Positions 1 through 8,037 of a stretch of DNA of 64,000 nt are shown one piece after another. Below the pieces are notes generated by a model. That model did not search any database. It was given only the letters and a program-made list of their open reading frames with translations, and had not been told where the DNA came from. Position numbers and translations under genes: made by a program. The DNA is from Bacillus sp. 1NLA3E (GTDB lineage Bacteria; Bacillota; Bacilli; Bacillales; Cytobacillaceae). Within the stretch, counting starts at the first letter, position 1, and the number at the start of each line of letters is the position of its first letter. The stretch spans positions 4,622,001 to 4,686,000 of the forward strand of contig NC_021171.1 in NCBI RefSeq assembly GCF_000242895.2. Direction: 5' to 3'.

Positions 1-736
1 CTGACACTGGTGTAGGACCTTCCATTGCATCCGGCAACCATGTGTGTAACGGGAACTGACCGGATTTACCGACTGCTCCGATAAAAATTAAGATGGCCGT
101 GAGCGTAATCATTCCGCTGGAAACGGCACCTTCTGCTACTGCTTTAAAAATTTCATCGTATTCAAAGCTGCCAACTTGCCAGAATAAGAGGATCATCCCG
201 ATAAATAAGCCGACATCCCCGATTCTCGTCATAATAAACGCCTTTTTGGCAGCGGCTTTGGCTTCCTCTTTATAAAAATAGAAACCGATTAGTAGGAATG
301 AACCTAAGCCGACAAGCTCCCAAAATACGTACGTTTGTAATAAGTTTGGTGAGATCACCAAGCCGAGCATCGCAAACGTGAACAAACCTAAGTAGGCATA
401 GAAAACCGAAATTCGCTCGTCACCGTGCATATAGCCTTTTGAATACGTATGTACTAATAAGCTGACAAGCGACACGATTACTAGCATCAATGCATTTAAC
501 TGATTGATTTCAAAACCCGCTGTTATCTGAGTATCCCCGAACGTAAGCCAGGTGGCTTCGCTCTTAAATGTTGGTGCCGAAAAGCGATCAAACAGCACCA
601 GCAAAGAGTAGATGAAAGTTGCCAGTGACAGTAATATTCCAATATAAGCACTCGCTTCTTTCATTCGTTTACCGAAAAGAAGAAGGATTAAGAACGATAA
701 AAGCGGGAAAAGCGGTATGATCCATGCATTCTCCAT
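1..736 (-). CDS. nuoL: NADH-quinone oxidoreductase subunit L (N-terminal part, runs off window)
   Basis: This is the N-terminal ~245 residues of the large antiporter-like membrane subunit of complex I, which carries one of the proton channels. The protein begins MENAWIIPLFPLL and is a chain of hydrophobic helices; it contains the conserved stretches VFWELVGLGSFLLIGF and GKSGQFPLHTWLPDAMEGP typical of NuoL/MrpA proteins. The start chosen is ATG at 734-736, in frame with an immediately preceding TTG (737-739); the ribosome site AAGGGG lies 12 nt before the ATG and 9 nt before the TTG, so the TTG could be the real start. The 3' end lies outside the window. It follows nuoK in the operon but is separated from it by a 324-bp gap holding a family A repeat. 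Confidence 0.93.
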   Translation of the reverse strand, partial: MENAWIIPLFPLLSFLILLLFGKRMKEASAYIGILLSLATFIYSLLVLFDRFSAPTFKSEATWLTFGDTQITAGFEINQLNALMLVIVSLVSLLVHTYSKGYMHGDERISVFYAYLGLFTFAMLGLVISPNLLQTYVFWELVGLGSFLLIGFYFYKEEAKAAAKKAFIMTRIGDVGLFIGMILLFWQVGSFEYDEIFKAVAEGAVSSGMITLTAILIFIGAVGKSGQFPLHTWLPDAMEGPTPVS

Positions 737-913
737 CAATATCACATTCCCCTTTTTAAACGCTTTTAAGTGGCGTGATGTCTGTTTGCCACGCGTTTGA
801 TTGCGGCCCGCTACTGTACGCGCGGGTCATTGGTTTTGCAATTTGCTAGAGTTTCCACAAATTGCTTTCAAGGATTAAGCTTCTTTATTTTCCTAAATAA
901 GGCAACTCAACAA

Positions 914-1058
914 TTGTCTAGCTCCAGCGCCCAGCGCCTAGTGGACTTCACCCACCTCCCTACGATAAGTCAACATCGAATCGCTTACGCTCTTCGTGTT
1001 TCCTTTATCTCAGTCGGTGTGCTCCAGTCCATACGTCGCTAACCGTGCGCTTCCGCCT
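914..1058 (+). repeat. Dispersed intergenic repeat family A, copy 1 (between nuoK and nuoL)
   Basis: The ~145-bp unit begins CTAGCTCCAGCGCCCAGCG and ends near GTGCGCTTCCGCC. The same sequence recurs at 35695-35842 (same orientation) and 7079-7219 (inverted, diverged), with short relics at 48456-48500 and perhaps 2331-2367. The ends are complementary (AGCGCCC against GGGCGCT in copy 3), so the transcript can fold. This copy abuts the nuoK stop codon (1061-1063) and fills most of the 737-1060 gap inside the nuo operon. The rest of that gap (737-913) shows no gene. No coding function is supported; it looks like a non-autonomous element. Confidence 0.8.
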
Positions 1059-1060
1059 TT

Positions 1061-1375
1061 CTAATTTTTCATTGTGTTGATTTCGTCGATGTTTACGGTT
1101 TTGCGGTTGCGGTATAGCGCCATGAGGATCGCGAGTCCGAGTGCTGCCTCGGCTGCGGCGATGGCGATGGCGAATAGGGCAAAGATTTGTCCGTCGATTG
1201 ACGGTGCGACGCCGTATTTGCTGAAGGTGACGAGGTTAATGTTAACCGCGTTCAGCATTAGTTCAATTGAGATTAGGACGATTACGGTGTTTCTTTTTGT
1301 TAGGGCGCCGTAAAGGCCGATGCAAAACAGGATTAGTGCTAAGGTAAGATAGATTGAAATGGGCGTTGAGCTCAT
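1061..1375 (-). CDS. nuoK: NADH-quinone oxidoreductase subunit K
   Basis: Small membrane subunit of complex I (104 aa) with three transmembrane helices, part of the proton path at the arm next to NuoN/NuoJ. The two membrane glutamates typical of the family are visible: E38 in the run [11 protein letters not shown] and E76 in [11 protein letters not shown]. Length matches the family (about 100 aa). Its ATG overlaps the nuoJ stop (ATGA, 1372-1375), indicating translational coupling. The stop codon touches the left edge of a family A repeat, so the last few residues could have been altered by that insertion. Confidence 0.96.
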   Translation of the reverse strand: MSSTPISIYLTLALILFCIGLYGALTKRNTVIVLISIELMLNAVNINLVTFSKYGVAPSIDGQIFALFAIAIAAAEAALGLAILMALYRNRKTVNIDEINTMKN

Positions 1376-1893
1376 TCGTTTTCTGCCCCCTTTTCGTCGT
1401 CTTTCTTGGCAAGTATAATTGCGCCAATTAAGGTAACTAATAGTACGACTGATGTTAATTCAAATGGAATGGTGTATTTTGAAAATATTGTTTTACCGAT
1501 CTGCTCTGTGTTATTTACATGTAATGTTGTTTGGGCTGCTGGGATATCAAGGTCATATATCCCGAAATAGAAGACAGCCGCAAATCCGATTACACCAATG
1601 AGTAGGAAAAATTTTCGTACCCAGCCTTCTTTTGGCATGTCTTGATCGTTATGGCGTGTAAGCATGATGCCGAACAGCATAATGATGGTGATGGCGCCAG
1701 AATAAATAAGGATTTGCACGACGGCAATAAATTCAGCTGATAACAGGACGTATATGCCGGCAATACTGATAAAAGTAAACACGAGGGCGATGACCATGTG
1801 AACCACTTTGTTAAGGTTCAAGAGGAGCACACCGCCAATGATCGCCACTAGCGCAAGGCCCATAAATGCAATTAATTCACCTGATAAGGTCAT
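1372..1893 (-). CDS. nuoJ: NADH-quinone oxidoreductase subunit J
   Basis: Membrane subunit of complex I (173 aa), predicted five helices, with the NuoJ-typical core [18 protein letters not shown] followed by [11 protein letters not shown]. It ends in a charged tail ([11 protein letters not shown]). Its start overlaps the stop of nuoI by 4 bp and its stop overlaps the start of nuoK by 4 bp, so I-J-K are tightly coupled. Length and order agree with other Bacillaceae nuo operons. No anomaly seen. Confidence 0.95.
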   Translation of the reverse strand: MTLSGELIAFMGLALVAIIGGVLLLNLNKVVHMVIALVFTFISIAGIYVLLSAEFIAVVQILIYSGAITIIMLFGIMLTRHNDQDMPKEGWVRKFFLLIGVIGFAAVFYFGIYDLDIPAAQTTLHVNNTEQIGKTIFSKYTIPFELTSVVLLVTLIGAIILAKKDDEKGAENE

Positions 1894-2309
1894 GGTTTGT
1901 TCACCTGCCGTACATTTTGGTCATTTTCGTCCAGCCATTCAAGGTTTTTGAATAGTGCATCACGGCTATATTCAGCTAGTTCGAAGTTGTTGGTCATAAT
2001 GATGGCTTCGGTTGGACATACTTCTGTGCACAAGTCGCATAGGATACAGAGTTCAAAGTTAATATCATAGGTATCAATGATTTTACCCTTTTTCGACGGG
2101 TCGGGGTGCTTTTTCCCTGTTAGTTGAATACAGTCTGTTGGACAGATTGCTGAACACTGATTACAAACAATACACTTTTCCGGATAAAATTTTTGGATGC
2201 CGCGGAAACGATCCGGGAGCGGAAGTGGTTTGTTTGGATAGTCATAGGTTAACTTTTCCCGCGTCAGGTTTTTTAGGGTATATTTCAAGCCTTTCATTAA
2301 TCCAAGCAT
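1890..2309 (-). CDS. nuoI: NADH-quinone oxidoreductase subunit I (2x[4Fe-4S])
   Basis: Peripheral-arm ferredoxin-like subunit (139 aa) that carries the N6a and N6b [4Fe-4S] clusters passing electrons to NuoB. Two CxxCxxCxxxC motifs are present: C46-C49-C52-C56 (CIVCNQCSAICP) and C88-C91-C94-C98 (CILCDLCTEVCP). Ribosome site AAGGGGTG lies upstream of the ATG. The 61-bp gap to nuoH contains a possible short relic of repeat family A. Confidence 0.96.
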   Translation of the reverse strand: MLGLMKGLKYTLKNLTREKLTYDYPNKPLPLPDRFRGIQKFYPEKCIVCNQCSAICPTDCIQLTGKKHPDPSKKGKIIDTYDINFELCILCDLCTEVCPTEAIIMTNNFELAEYSRDALFKNLEWLDENDQNVRQVNKP

Positions 2310-2330
2310 GTATTTTCACCCCTTTTTTCA

Positions 2331-2367
2331 TTGTCCAGCAAAAGTGGCAAGCCGCTTTCGCTTTTCG
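2331..2367 (+). repeat. Possible short relic of repeat family A
   Basis: The nuoH-nuoI gap holds TTGTCCAGC, a short interior and GCTTTCGCTTTTC, resembling the two ends of family A (CTCCAGCGCC and GGCGCTTCCGCTTTTC) with the middle lost, as at 48456-48500. The match is short and could be chance. Confidence 0.3.
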
Positions 2368-2370
2368 TGT

Positions 2371-3378
2371 TTAAAACAATTTGACTAGTTCTTTTATGAT
2401 TGCGGTTATGAAGATGTTTGCTAGTGCTACTGGCAAAAGAATTTTCCAACCAAATTCCATTAACTGGTCCGCTCGCAAACGTGGGAACGTTACCCGAATC
2501 CAGATTAAGAAAAAGACAACGGCGCTGAATTTGAAGGCAAACCAGACTGCTCCAGGAATAAATCCTAAGAACGGAAGTGGCAGCCAACCGCCTAAGAAAA
2601 TGACGGTAATTAACGCAGACATGGCAAACATATATACATATTCTGACAGCATAAAGAATGCCCAACGGAAGCCTGAATACTCGACATGGAATCCAGCGAC
2701 AAGCTCAGATTCTGATTCTGGTAAGTCGAATGGTACCCGGTTTAACTCGGCCACTGCAGCGATTAAGAAAACGATAAAGGCTACTGGTTGAAGGAGAATA
2801 AACCAGCCATTTTGCTGTGCTGCGACGATATCATTTAAATTTAAGCTTCCACTTAAAAGAATGACACCTAACAGCGACATCACGAGCGGGATTTCATAGG
2901 AAATCATTTGGGCCGCTGCACGCATTCCACCGAGAAGAGCGTATTTATTATTTGACGCCCACCCAGCAGTTACGATTCCGACAGTAGAAATTCCTGAAAT
3001 CGCTATATAATAAAGCAATCCGACTCCGATATCGGCAAACTGAAGTTTGTCGGTAAATGGAATAGTCGCCAACACCATAAAGGACGGTGCAAAGGCAATC
3101 ACTGGAGCGATAATAAATAATGGTCGATCCGCAAGTTTCGGAATCGTGTCTTCTTTTAACAATAATTTTAATACGTCAGCCGCTGTTTGTAATAGCCCCC
3201 ATGGACCCCCTAGTTGGTTAGGTCCCATTCGAAGCTGCATAAAACCCATTACTTTACGCTCGGCTAAGATGGCAAATGTAACGAATCCAAGTACGACTAA
3301 AAGTAAAATGGTGCCGAGTAGGAAGAAAATCCCGAAGTTACCCCAGCCTGAGCTAGCGTGTAATAATTCATCAATCAT
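2371..3378 (-). CDS. nuoH: NADH-quinone oxidoreductase subunit H
   Basis: Membrane subunit (335 aa) that joins the peripheral arm to the membrane arm and helps form the quinone chamber. About eight hydrophobic helices are visible. Family motifs include ERKVMGFMQLRMGPNQLGGP near the N-terminus and RVPFDLPESESELVAGFHVE in the central loop, where the cluster of glutamates is characteristic of NuoH. The start ATG overlaps the nuoD stop by one base (TGATG). Length is normal. Confidence 0.96.
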   Translation of the reverse strand: MIDELLHASSGWGNFGIFFLLGTILLLVVLGFVTFAILAERKVMGFMQLRMGPNQLGGPWGLLQTAADVLKLLLKEDTIPKLADRPLFIIAPVIAFAPSFMVLATIPFTDKLQFADIGVGLLYYIAISGISTVGIVTAGWASNNKYALLGGMRAAAQMISYEIPLVMSLLGVILLSGSLNLNDIVAAQQNGWFILLQPVAFIVFLIAAVAELNRVPFDLPESESELVAGFHVEYSGFRWAFFMLSEYVYMFAMSALITVIFLGGWLPLPFLGFIPGAVWFAFKFSAVVFFLIWIRVTFPRLRADQLMEFGWKILLPVALANIFITAIIKELVKLF

Positions 3379-4478
3379 CAGCCGTCCACCTCCCCGAGAA
3401 CAATGTCAATCGCCCCTAATACTGCAATTAAGTTGGACATATTTTCTCCCACTAGTAATTTTGGGAGGATTTGCAAATTATAGAACGACGGTCTCCGGAA
3501 CTTTAAGCGATACGGCTCCTTTTTACCATCGCTGGCAATGTAACATCCTATTTCACCGCGAGGAGATTCAATTCTGACGTATGCTTCACCTTTTGGCGCT
3601 TTAATAATTTTAGGAACTTTGGCTAAAATTTCCCCATTCTCTGGAAATTGTTCAATCGCCTGCTCTAGAATTTTTAGTGACTCTTCGATCTCCTCAATAC
3701 GACAGTGGTAACGTGCCCAAGCATCCCCACCCGTGCGGACTGGAACATCAAATTTGAAACGGTCATAAATGGAGTATGGCTCATCCTTGCGAAGATCCCA
3801 CTTGACTCCCGTACAGCGCAGATTGGTTCCACTTAAGGAATAATTAAGCGCATCTTCTTTTGTGTATTTTCCAATTCCCTTAACACGGTTCATGAATATT
3901 TCGTTACCGGTTACAAGTTCATGGTAGCCGACTAATTCCTGACGCATGTAAGGAATAAAATCTTTAACCTTTTCGATCCAGCCTTCCGGAGCGTCCCATT
4001 TAACTCCACCAACTCTCATGTAGTTAAAGGTTAGGCGTGCACCTGAAAGCTCCGCTAACAGGTTAATGATCATTTCCCGTTCCCGGAATGCGTATAAAAA
4101 TGGACTCGTTGCACCAAGGTCTAATAGGAATGTCCCCCACCAAACAAGATGGCTGGCAATTCTATTAAGTTCCATGGCAATAACGCGCAAATACTCGGCC
4201 CGCTCGGGAATTTCAAGACCCATCATCGTTTCAACTGCATGACAAATCACGTAGTTATTCGTCATCGACGAAATATAGTCCATTCTGTCTGTATAAGGAA
4301 TAATTTGTGTGTACTGCAAATTTTCAGCCAGTTTTTCTGTACCGCGATGCAAATATCCAATTACGGGTGTTGCTTCCACGATGTTTTCACCATCAATTTT
4401 TACCACTAGACGGAAAACTCCATGGGTACTTGGATGCTGCGGTCCGACATTTAATAGCATTTCTTCTGTTCGTATCAT
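3378..4478 (-). CDS. nuoD: NADH-quinone oxidoreductase subunit D (49 kDa)
   Basis: Quinone-site subunit (366 aa) related to the [NiFe]-hydrogenase large subunit. The diagnostic N-terminal loop NVGPQHPSTHGVFRL is intact, with the histidines that line the quinone cavity, followed by GYLHRGTEKLAE and the C-terminal DIVLGEVDG. NuoD is a separate gene here, not fused to NuoC. The ribosome site GGAGGT lies in the last codons of nuoC, 3 bp separate the two frames, and the nuoH start overlaps the stop. Confidence 0.96.
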   Translation of the reverse strand: MIRTEEMLLNVGPQHPSTHGVFRLVVKIDGENIVEATPVIGYLHRGTEKLAENLQYTQIIPYTDRMDYISSMTNNYVICHAVETMMGLEIPERAEYLRVIAMELNRIASHLVWWGTFLLDLGATSPFLYAFREREMIINLLAELSGARLTFNYMRVGGVKWDAPEGWIEKVKDFIPYMRQELVGYHELVTGNEIFMNRVKGIGKYTKEDALNYSLSGTNLRCTGVKWDLRKDEPYSIYDRFKFDVPVRTGGDAWARYHCRIEEIEESLKILEQAIEQFPENGEILAKVPKIIKAPKGEAYVRIESPRGEIGCYIASDGKKEPYRLKFRRPSFYNLQILPKLLVGENMSNLIAVLGAIDIVLGEVDG

Positions 4479-4481
4479 GAG

Positions 4482-5849
4482 TTATACCTCCACATCATAC
4501 TGTACATAATCTTTGCGGAGAGGGTGTCCAATCCAATCTTCACCAAGCATAATCCGGTGGAGTTTTGGATGACCTAGAAAATTAATCCCCAGTAAATCGT
4601 ATGCCTCACACTCGGGCCAGTTTGCTCCCGCCCACAGTGGTTCAAGTGATTCAATTTCCGGCGCATCACGGTCAATCTTTACTTTTAGCGCAACGGATTG
4701 ATTGTTTTTGTACGAGTATAGGTGAGCATACATTTCCATATGAGTCTCAAAATCAGACCCGTGAATCTCTGATAAATAGTCGAAACCAAGCTGTTCGTTG
4801 TATTTTAGAAATTGTGCTATTTTGAAATATGTATCGCGTTTAGCCACTAATGTTGGTACATCCTTGGAAAGATTATTAATATAAGATGCTTCGATTACGT
4901 CTTGTCCAAGATGCTCTTCGATAACGCGAACATATTTATCTAGGAACTGTTGATTTGGAGACGGTGTTGTTTCTGCTAACGGCGCTGATGCCCCGTCCGT
5001 TTTTGCTCCAGCGGCGGCTTTCGCTTTTGCGGCTGCAGCAGCAGCGGCTTTCGCCTTCGCGGCGGCTATTGCTTTCGCTTTTTCATCTCCACTGCCTGCG
5101 GCTGGTGCTTCTGCTTGGCCTGCTTGTTTGGCCAGTGCGGCAGCTTTCGCTTTTGCGGCTGCGACGGCTTTCGCCTTTGCTGCGGCTATTGCCTTAGCTT
5201 TTTCATCCCCATCGCTTGCGGCTGGTGCTTCTGCTTGGCCTGCTTGTTTGGCTAACGCAGCAGCTTTCGCTTTTGCGGCTGCGGCGGCCTTCGCCTTAGC
5301 TGCGGCTATTGCCTTCGCTTTTTCATCCACATCGCTTGCGGCTGGTGCTTCTGCTTGGCCTGCTTGTTTGGCTAACGCGGCAGCTTTCGCTTTTCCGGCT
5401 GCGGCGGCTTTCGCCTTAGCTGCGGCTATTGCTTTCGCTTTTTCATCTCCATCGCTTGCGACTGGTGCTTCTGCTTGGCTTGCTTGTTTGGCTAACGCGG
5501 CAGCTTTCGCTTTTGCGGCTGCGGCGGCCTTCGCCTTAGCAACGGCTATTGCCCTCGCCTTTTCATCCCCATCGCTTGCGGCTGGTGGCTCAGTTGTTAC
5601 TTCAGTTTGCTCTTTTGCTTTTTGTTTTGCCAATGCCGCGGCTTTCGCTTTAGCAGCAGCTGCTGCTTTGGCTTTTGCTAGATCGATATTTTCTGTCTCG
5701 GATTTTTCCGCAGACTGTGTTTCTTTTTCAGGATCCTTCTCTATCGTTGCTTGAACTGACTGCTTTTCGGCTAAACGTTGTTGCGCTTGTTCTTTCGCCT
5801 TGGCAGCTGCTTCTTTTTTTAATTGTTCAATATCTTTTTCCCCGCTCAT
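4482..5849 (-). CDS. nuoC: NADH-quinone oxidoreductase subunit C with long Ala/Lys repeat extension
   Basis: The 30-kDa complex I subunit is the C-terminal domain only (about residues 300-455), recognised by WPECEAYDLLGINFLGHP and GHPLRKDY near the end. Residues 1-299 are a low-complexity extension rich in Ala, Lys and Glu. It is made of repeats of about 40 aa with the core DEKAKAIAAAKAKAAAAAK followed by ALAKQAGQAEAPA, probably a charged helical rod. Such extensions are known in Bacillaceae NuoC but vary in length, and no function is evident here. Start ATG at 5849 with AGAGGGTG upstream inside nuoB. A 208-codon Ala/Phe-rich antisense frame over the repeats is a by-product of the repeat and is not annotated. 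Confidence 0.94.
   Translation of the reverse strand: MSGEKDIEQLKKEAAAKAKEQAQQRLAEKQSVQATIEKDPEKETQSAEKSETENIDLAKAKAAAAAKAKAAALAKQKAKEQTEVTTEPPAASDGDEKARAIAVAKAKAAAAAKAKAAALAKQASQAEAPVASDGDEKAKAIAAAKAKAAAAGKAKAAALAKQAGQAEAPAASDVDEKAKAIAAAKAKAAAAAKAKAAALAKQAGQAEAPAASDGDEKAKAIAAAKAKAVAAAKAKAAALAKQAGQAEAPAAGSGDEKAKAIAAAKAKAAAAAAAKAKAAAGAKTDGASAPLAETTPSPNQQFLDKYVRVIEEHLGQDVIEASYINNLSKDVPTLVAKRDTYFKIAQFLKYNEQLGFDYLSEIHGSDFETHMEMYAHLYSYKNNQSVALKVKIDRDAPEIESLEPLWAGANWPECEAYDLLGINFLGHPKLHRIMLGEDWIGHPLRKDYVQYDVEV
5101..5600 (-). repeat. 120-bp in-frame tandem repeats within nuoC
   Basis: Blocks starting at 5101, 5221, 5341 and 5461 are near-identical 120-bp units (40 codons), with degenerate copies on both sides (roughly 5000-5100 and 5581-5660). 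Differences are scattered single bases, for example Gly/Asp/Val changes in the SDGDEKAK part. Because the unit is a multiple of three, gain or loss keeps nuoC in frame. Confidence 0.9.
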
Positions 5850-5852
5850 CGA

Positions 5853-6365
5853 TTACAACACCCTCTTCCCGGTTTTTGCCTCGTAGCGGATCTTTTCTCT
5901 CAATTTATTGATTCCGTAAATTAATGCTGCAGGATTTGGCGGACAGCCTGGAATGTACACATCAACTGGGACAATTTGATCGACGCCTTTTACGACTGCG
6001 TAAGATTTAACGTAAGGACCTCCAGCAGTAGCGCATGAACCCATAGCAATAACCCATTTAGGTTCAGGCATTTGATCATACAGTCGGCGAAGAATTGGCG
6101 CCATTTTTTTCGTCACAGTCCCCGAGACGATCATACAATCTGATTGACGCGGTGATGTTCTAAAAATGGTACCGAAACGGTCTAAGTCATAGTGAGAGGA
6201 TCCAGTACCCATCATCTCAATTGCACAACATGCGAGTCCAAATGTCAGCGGCCAGATAGAGTTACTTCTAGCCCAGGCTTTCACTTGTTCTAGTGTTGTG
6301 ACAAAAACACTCCGCTTCAGCTCTTCCATTTCTTCAAGTGAGATATTATCTAACTTTAAATCCAT
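5853..6365 (-). CDS. nuoB: NADH-quinone oxidoreductase subunit B
   Basis: Subunit carrying terminal cluster N2 next to the quinone site (170 aa from the start used). Cluster ligands are visible as C46-C47 ([10 protein letters not shown]), C111 (GSCATAG) and C141 (PGCPPNP). A longer frame opens at 6386, but the ATG at 6363-6365 has GAAGAAGG about 7 nt upstream and overlaps nuoA by only 10 bp, so it is preferred. The longer start would add MEEEGAQ. Next to nuoC with 3 bp between them. Confidence 0.94.
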   Translation of the reverse strand: MDLKLDNISLEEMEELKRSVFVTTLEQVKAWARSNSIWPLTFGLACCAIEMMGTGSSHYDLDRFGTIFRTSPRQSDCMIVSGTVTKKMAPILRRLYDQMPEPKWVIAMGSCATAGGPYVKSYAVVKGVDQIVPVDVYIPGCPPNPAALIYGINKLREKIRYEAKTGKRVL

Positions 6366-6730
6366 TTGAGCACCTTCTTCTTCCACGCATAGACGAGTCC
6401 AATGACAAGCATTAATACGAAGATCAACATTTCGATCAAAGCAAAGATTCCTAGTTTTTCATAGGCAACAGCCCAAGGATATAAAAATACAGTCTCCACA
6501 TCAAAAATAACGAACATTAGGGCGAAAATATAATAGCGGACATTGAACTGTACCCTTGAATCATGGAACGGTTCAATACCGCTTTCATAGGTGGTGTACT
6601 TTTCATCACTTGGTTTATAAGGACGTAACAGTTTCCCAAAAAATAATGCCACAATCGGCAATAAAATTCCTAGACATAGAAACACAAAGACAATCAGGTA
6701 ATTATTCTGATACAAGTTGAGTAAATCCAT
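6356..6730 (-). CDS. nuoA: NADH-quinone oxidoreductase subunit A
   Basis: First gene of the operon: small three-helix membrane subunit (124 aa) with the family signature [16 protein letters not shown] and the [12 protein letters not shown] segment. The start ATG (6728-6730) lies 7 nt after AGGAGGG. A TTG two codons earlier is too close to that site to be used. The stop overlaps the nuoB start. A good sigma-A promoter lies about 60 bp upstream (6790-6818). Confidence 0.95.
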   Translation of the reverse strand: MDLLNLYQNNYLIVFVFLCLGILLPIVALFFGKLLRPYKPSDEKYTTYESGIEPFHDSRVQFNVRYYIFALMFVIFDVETVFLYPWAVAYEKLGIFALIEMLIFVLMLVIGLVYAWKKKVLKWI

Positions 6731-6789
6731 GTCCAAACCCTCCTATGTATAAAAATTTTTAAAACTTTTCTAATTTTGTAACCGATAAC

Positions 6790-6818
6790 ATTATATCACT
6801 GTTACAAATTTGTGTCGA
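6790..6818 (-). promoter_or_regulatory. Predicted sigma-A promoter of the nuo operon
   Basis: On the minus strand TCGACA (6813-6818) is followed by a 17-bp spacer and TATAAT (6790-6795). One mismatch to consensus in total, ideal spacing, and located about 60 bp before nuoA. The rest of the 6731-7290 gap holds an inverted family A repeat and the terminator of the upstream gene; no other gene is seen. Confidence 0.75.
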
Positions 6819-7078
6819 TAATGGTTTACTAATATTGGTACTCCCCTTTTTATTTTAAAAAAGCACCTTTATATGGCGCCATTACTGGGTTTGTCCCAAC
6901 TCAGAAACCCCTCTTGATATGTAAAAATAGAAATAGGTTTTCCCCGTCAACCTATTATTAATTCGACATACTTAGTGGTAATCCTATTTTTATTAAAGGT
7001 AATTCGTGTGTTTGTTACTAATTTCACAAAAGTTTAAATTTTTCGACACATTTTGTTTTTGAATAATCTAACTAAGAT

Positions 7079-7219
7079 AAGCGCAAGCCCCCTGGTAGAC
7101 GTATGGACTGGAGCTCTCTGACTGAGATAAAGGAAACAAGGAGAGCAAAGCGATCCGATGTTGACCTATCGTAGGGAAGAGAGTGAAGTACACTAGTAGC
7201 TGGGAGCTGGATCTAGATA
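7079..7219 (-). repeat. Repeat family A, copy 2 (inverted, diverged)
   Basis: Read on the minus strand this matches copies 1 and 3: CTAGATCCAGCTCCCAGC at one end, then CGATAGGTCAACATCGGATC, TTTCCTTTATCTCAGTCAG and CTCCAGTCCATACGTC. It carries more substitutions than the other full copies. It sits between the P-loop kinase terminator and the nuo promoter. Confidence 0.75.
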
Positions 7220-7266
7220 ACGACCTAAGTTTAAGAACTTATACTTTCTTCCTGATTAAAATAAGA

Positions 7267-7284
7267 CTAAGGAATTTTCCTTAG
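7267..7284 (-). terminator. Probable intrinsic terminator after the P-loop kinase gene
   Basis: CTAAGGAA and TTCCTTAG form a perfect 8-bp stem with a 2-nt loop. On the minus strand it is followed by a T-rich tract (TCTTATTTTAA). It lies directly after the stop of the kinase gene and would insulate the sugar operon from nuo. Confidence 0.6.
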
Positions 7285-7290
7285 CCATAC

Positions 7291-7914
7291 TCAATTCTTA
7301 ACACTATTACTTTCATCCCACAGTCTTATTTCTTCCAACAACTTAGAATAATTCACTTTTGTATAATCTGTTACATCCACTTCATATAACTTTCCTAATT
7401 CAAACGTGCCATATCCTCTTGTTGTACATCTTTTTATAAATTCCTCGTAAGTTAATAAATTATCTGCTTTACTTCTATCGGCTAAATAATCTCCCTTTTT
7501 GTAAGAAGTTACAATATGACTTAAATGCCTTGTCGGGTCCAAATCTCGCTTCTTTTGTCGTTCAAACAAAACATCTAAATCTGCAATTAACCGAATAGTA
7601 ACAACCCTATAACCATATCTTTCTACTAATTGTTGAATATAAGGTTTCTGTTTCTGACTAAAAGGATAATCAGACATGATGTTGCTGCCTACTTGCATTT
7701 GTTCTTCCATTATTTTATAATATTTCGCCCATGTTATCTTTTCTACTTTCTGCTTTTCTTCTAAATTATTATAGCCAAACACATCACAATAATGTTCTTT
7801 CAACTCATCTTGAGAAAGCATATAAAACGATCCTAATTCTTGCCTGATGATATTACTTAAGTAGGTTTTCCCTGTTCCTGGTAAACCTGCTAATAAGATC
7901 AATACCTTTTCCAT
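7291..7914 (-). CDS. P-loop NTPase / small-molecule kinase-like protein
   Basis: 207-aa ATPase with a Walker A motif GLPGTGKT at residues 10-17 right at the N-terminus, and an otherwise polar body with many Lys, Asp and Tyr. It resembles the broad AAA_33/zeta-toxin-like family of single-domain kinases, but the substrate cannot be read. The ATG at 7912-7914 is preferred over an upstream start at 7953 because GAGG lies 8 nt before it. It is the last gene of the sugar operon but is separated from the aldolase by a 123-bp gap containing a hairpin, so it may be expressed at a lower level or separately. It could phosphorylate a free sugar or repair a side product; this is inference from context only. 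Confidence 0.8.
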   Translation of the reverse strand: MEKVLILLAGLPGTGKTYLSNIIRQELGSFYMLSQDELKEHYCDVFGYNNLEEKQKVEKITWAKYYKIMEEQMQVGSNIMSDYPFSQKQKPYIQQLVERYGYRVVTIRLIADLDVLFERQKKRDLDPTRHLSHIVTSYKKGDYLADRSKADNLLTYEEFIKRCTTRGYGTFELGKLYEVDVTDYTKVNYSKLLEEIRLWDESNSVKN

Positions 7915-7947
7915 CCCTTTCACCTCATCATCTAACGAATAAAGAAA

Positions 7948-7971
7948 GAGCACAAGGAATTCCTCGTACTC
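7948..7971 (-). other. Hairpin between aldolase and kinase genes (possible partial terminator)
   Basis: GAGTACGAGGAA and TTCCTTGTGCTC form an imperfect 12-bp stem (two mismatches) on the minus strand, followed by TTTCTTTATT. This could reduce read-through into the kinase gene or stabilise the upstream mRNA 3' end. Confidence 0.5.
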
Positions 7972-8037
7972 TCCTTATTATCCTTATCTTCTTTATCCAT
8001 TATTTAATAGAGTAACGCACTTTTGTAATTATTTTAC

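Noticed and set aside
797-1042. Plus-strand 81-codon frame between nuoL and nuoK
   Set aside because: It runs over repeat family A and has no ribosome site or recognisable content.
2297-2665. Minus-strand 122-codon frame overlapping nuoH
   Set aside because: Out of frame with nuoH, which is clearly the real gene.
5128-5754. Plus-strand 208-codon Ala/Phe-rich frame
   Set aside because: It is the antisense of the nuoC repeat; no ribosome site, and the composition follows from the repeat.
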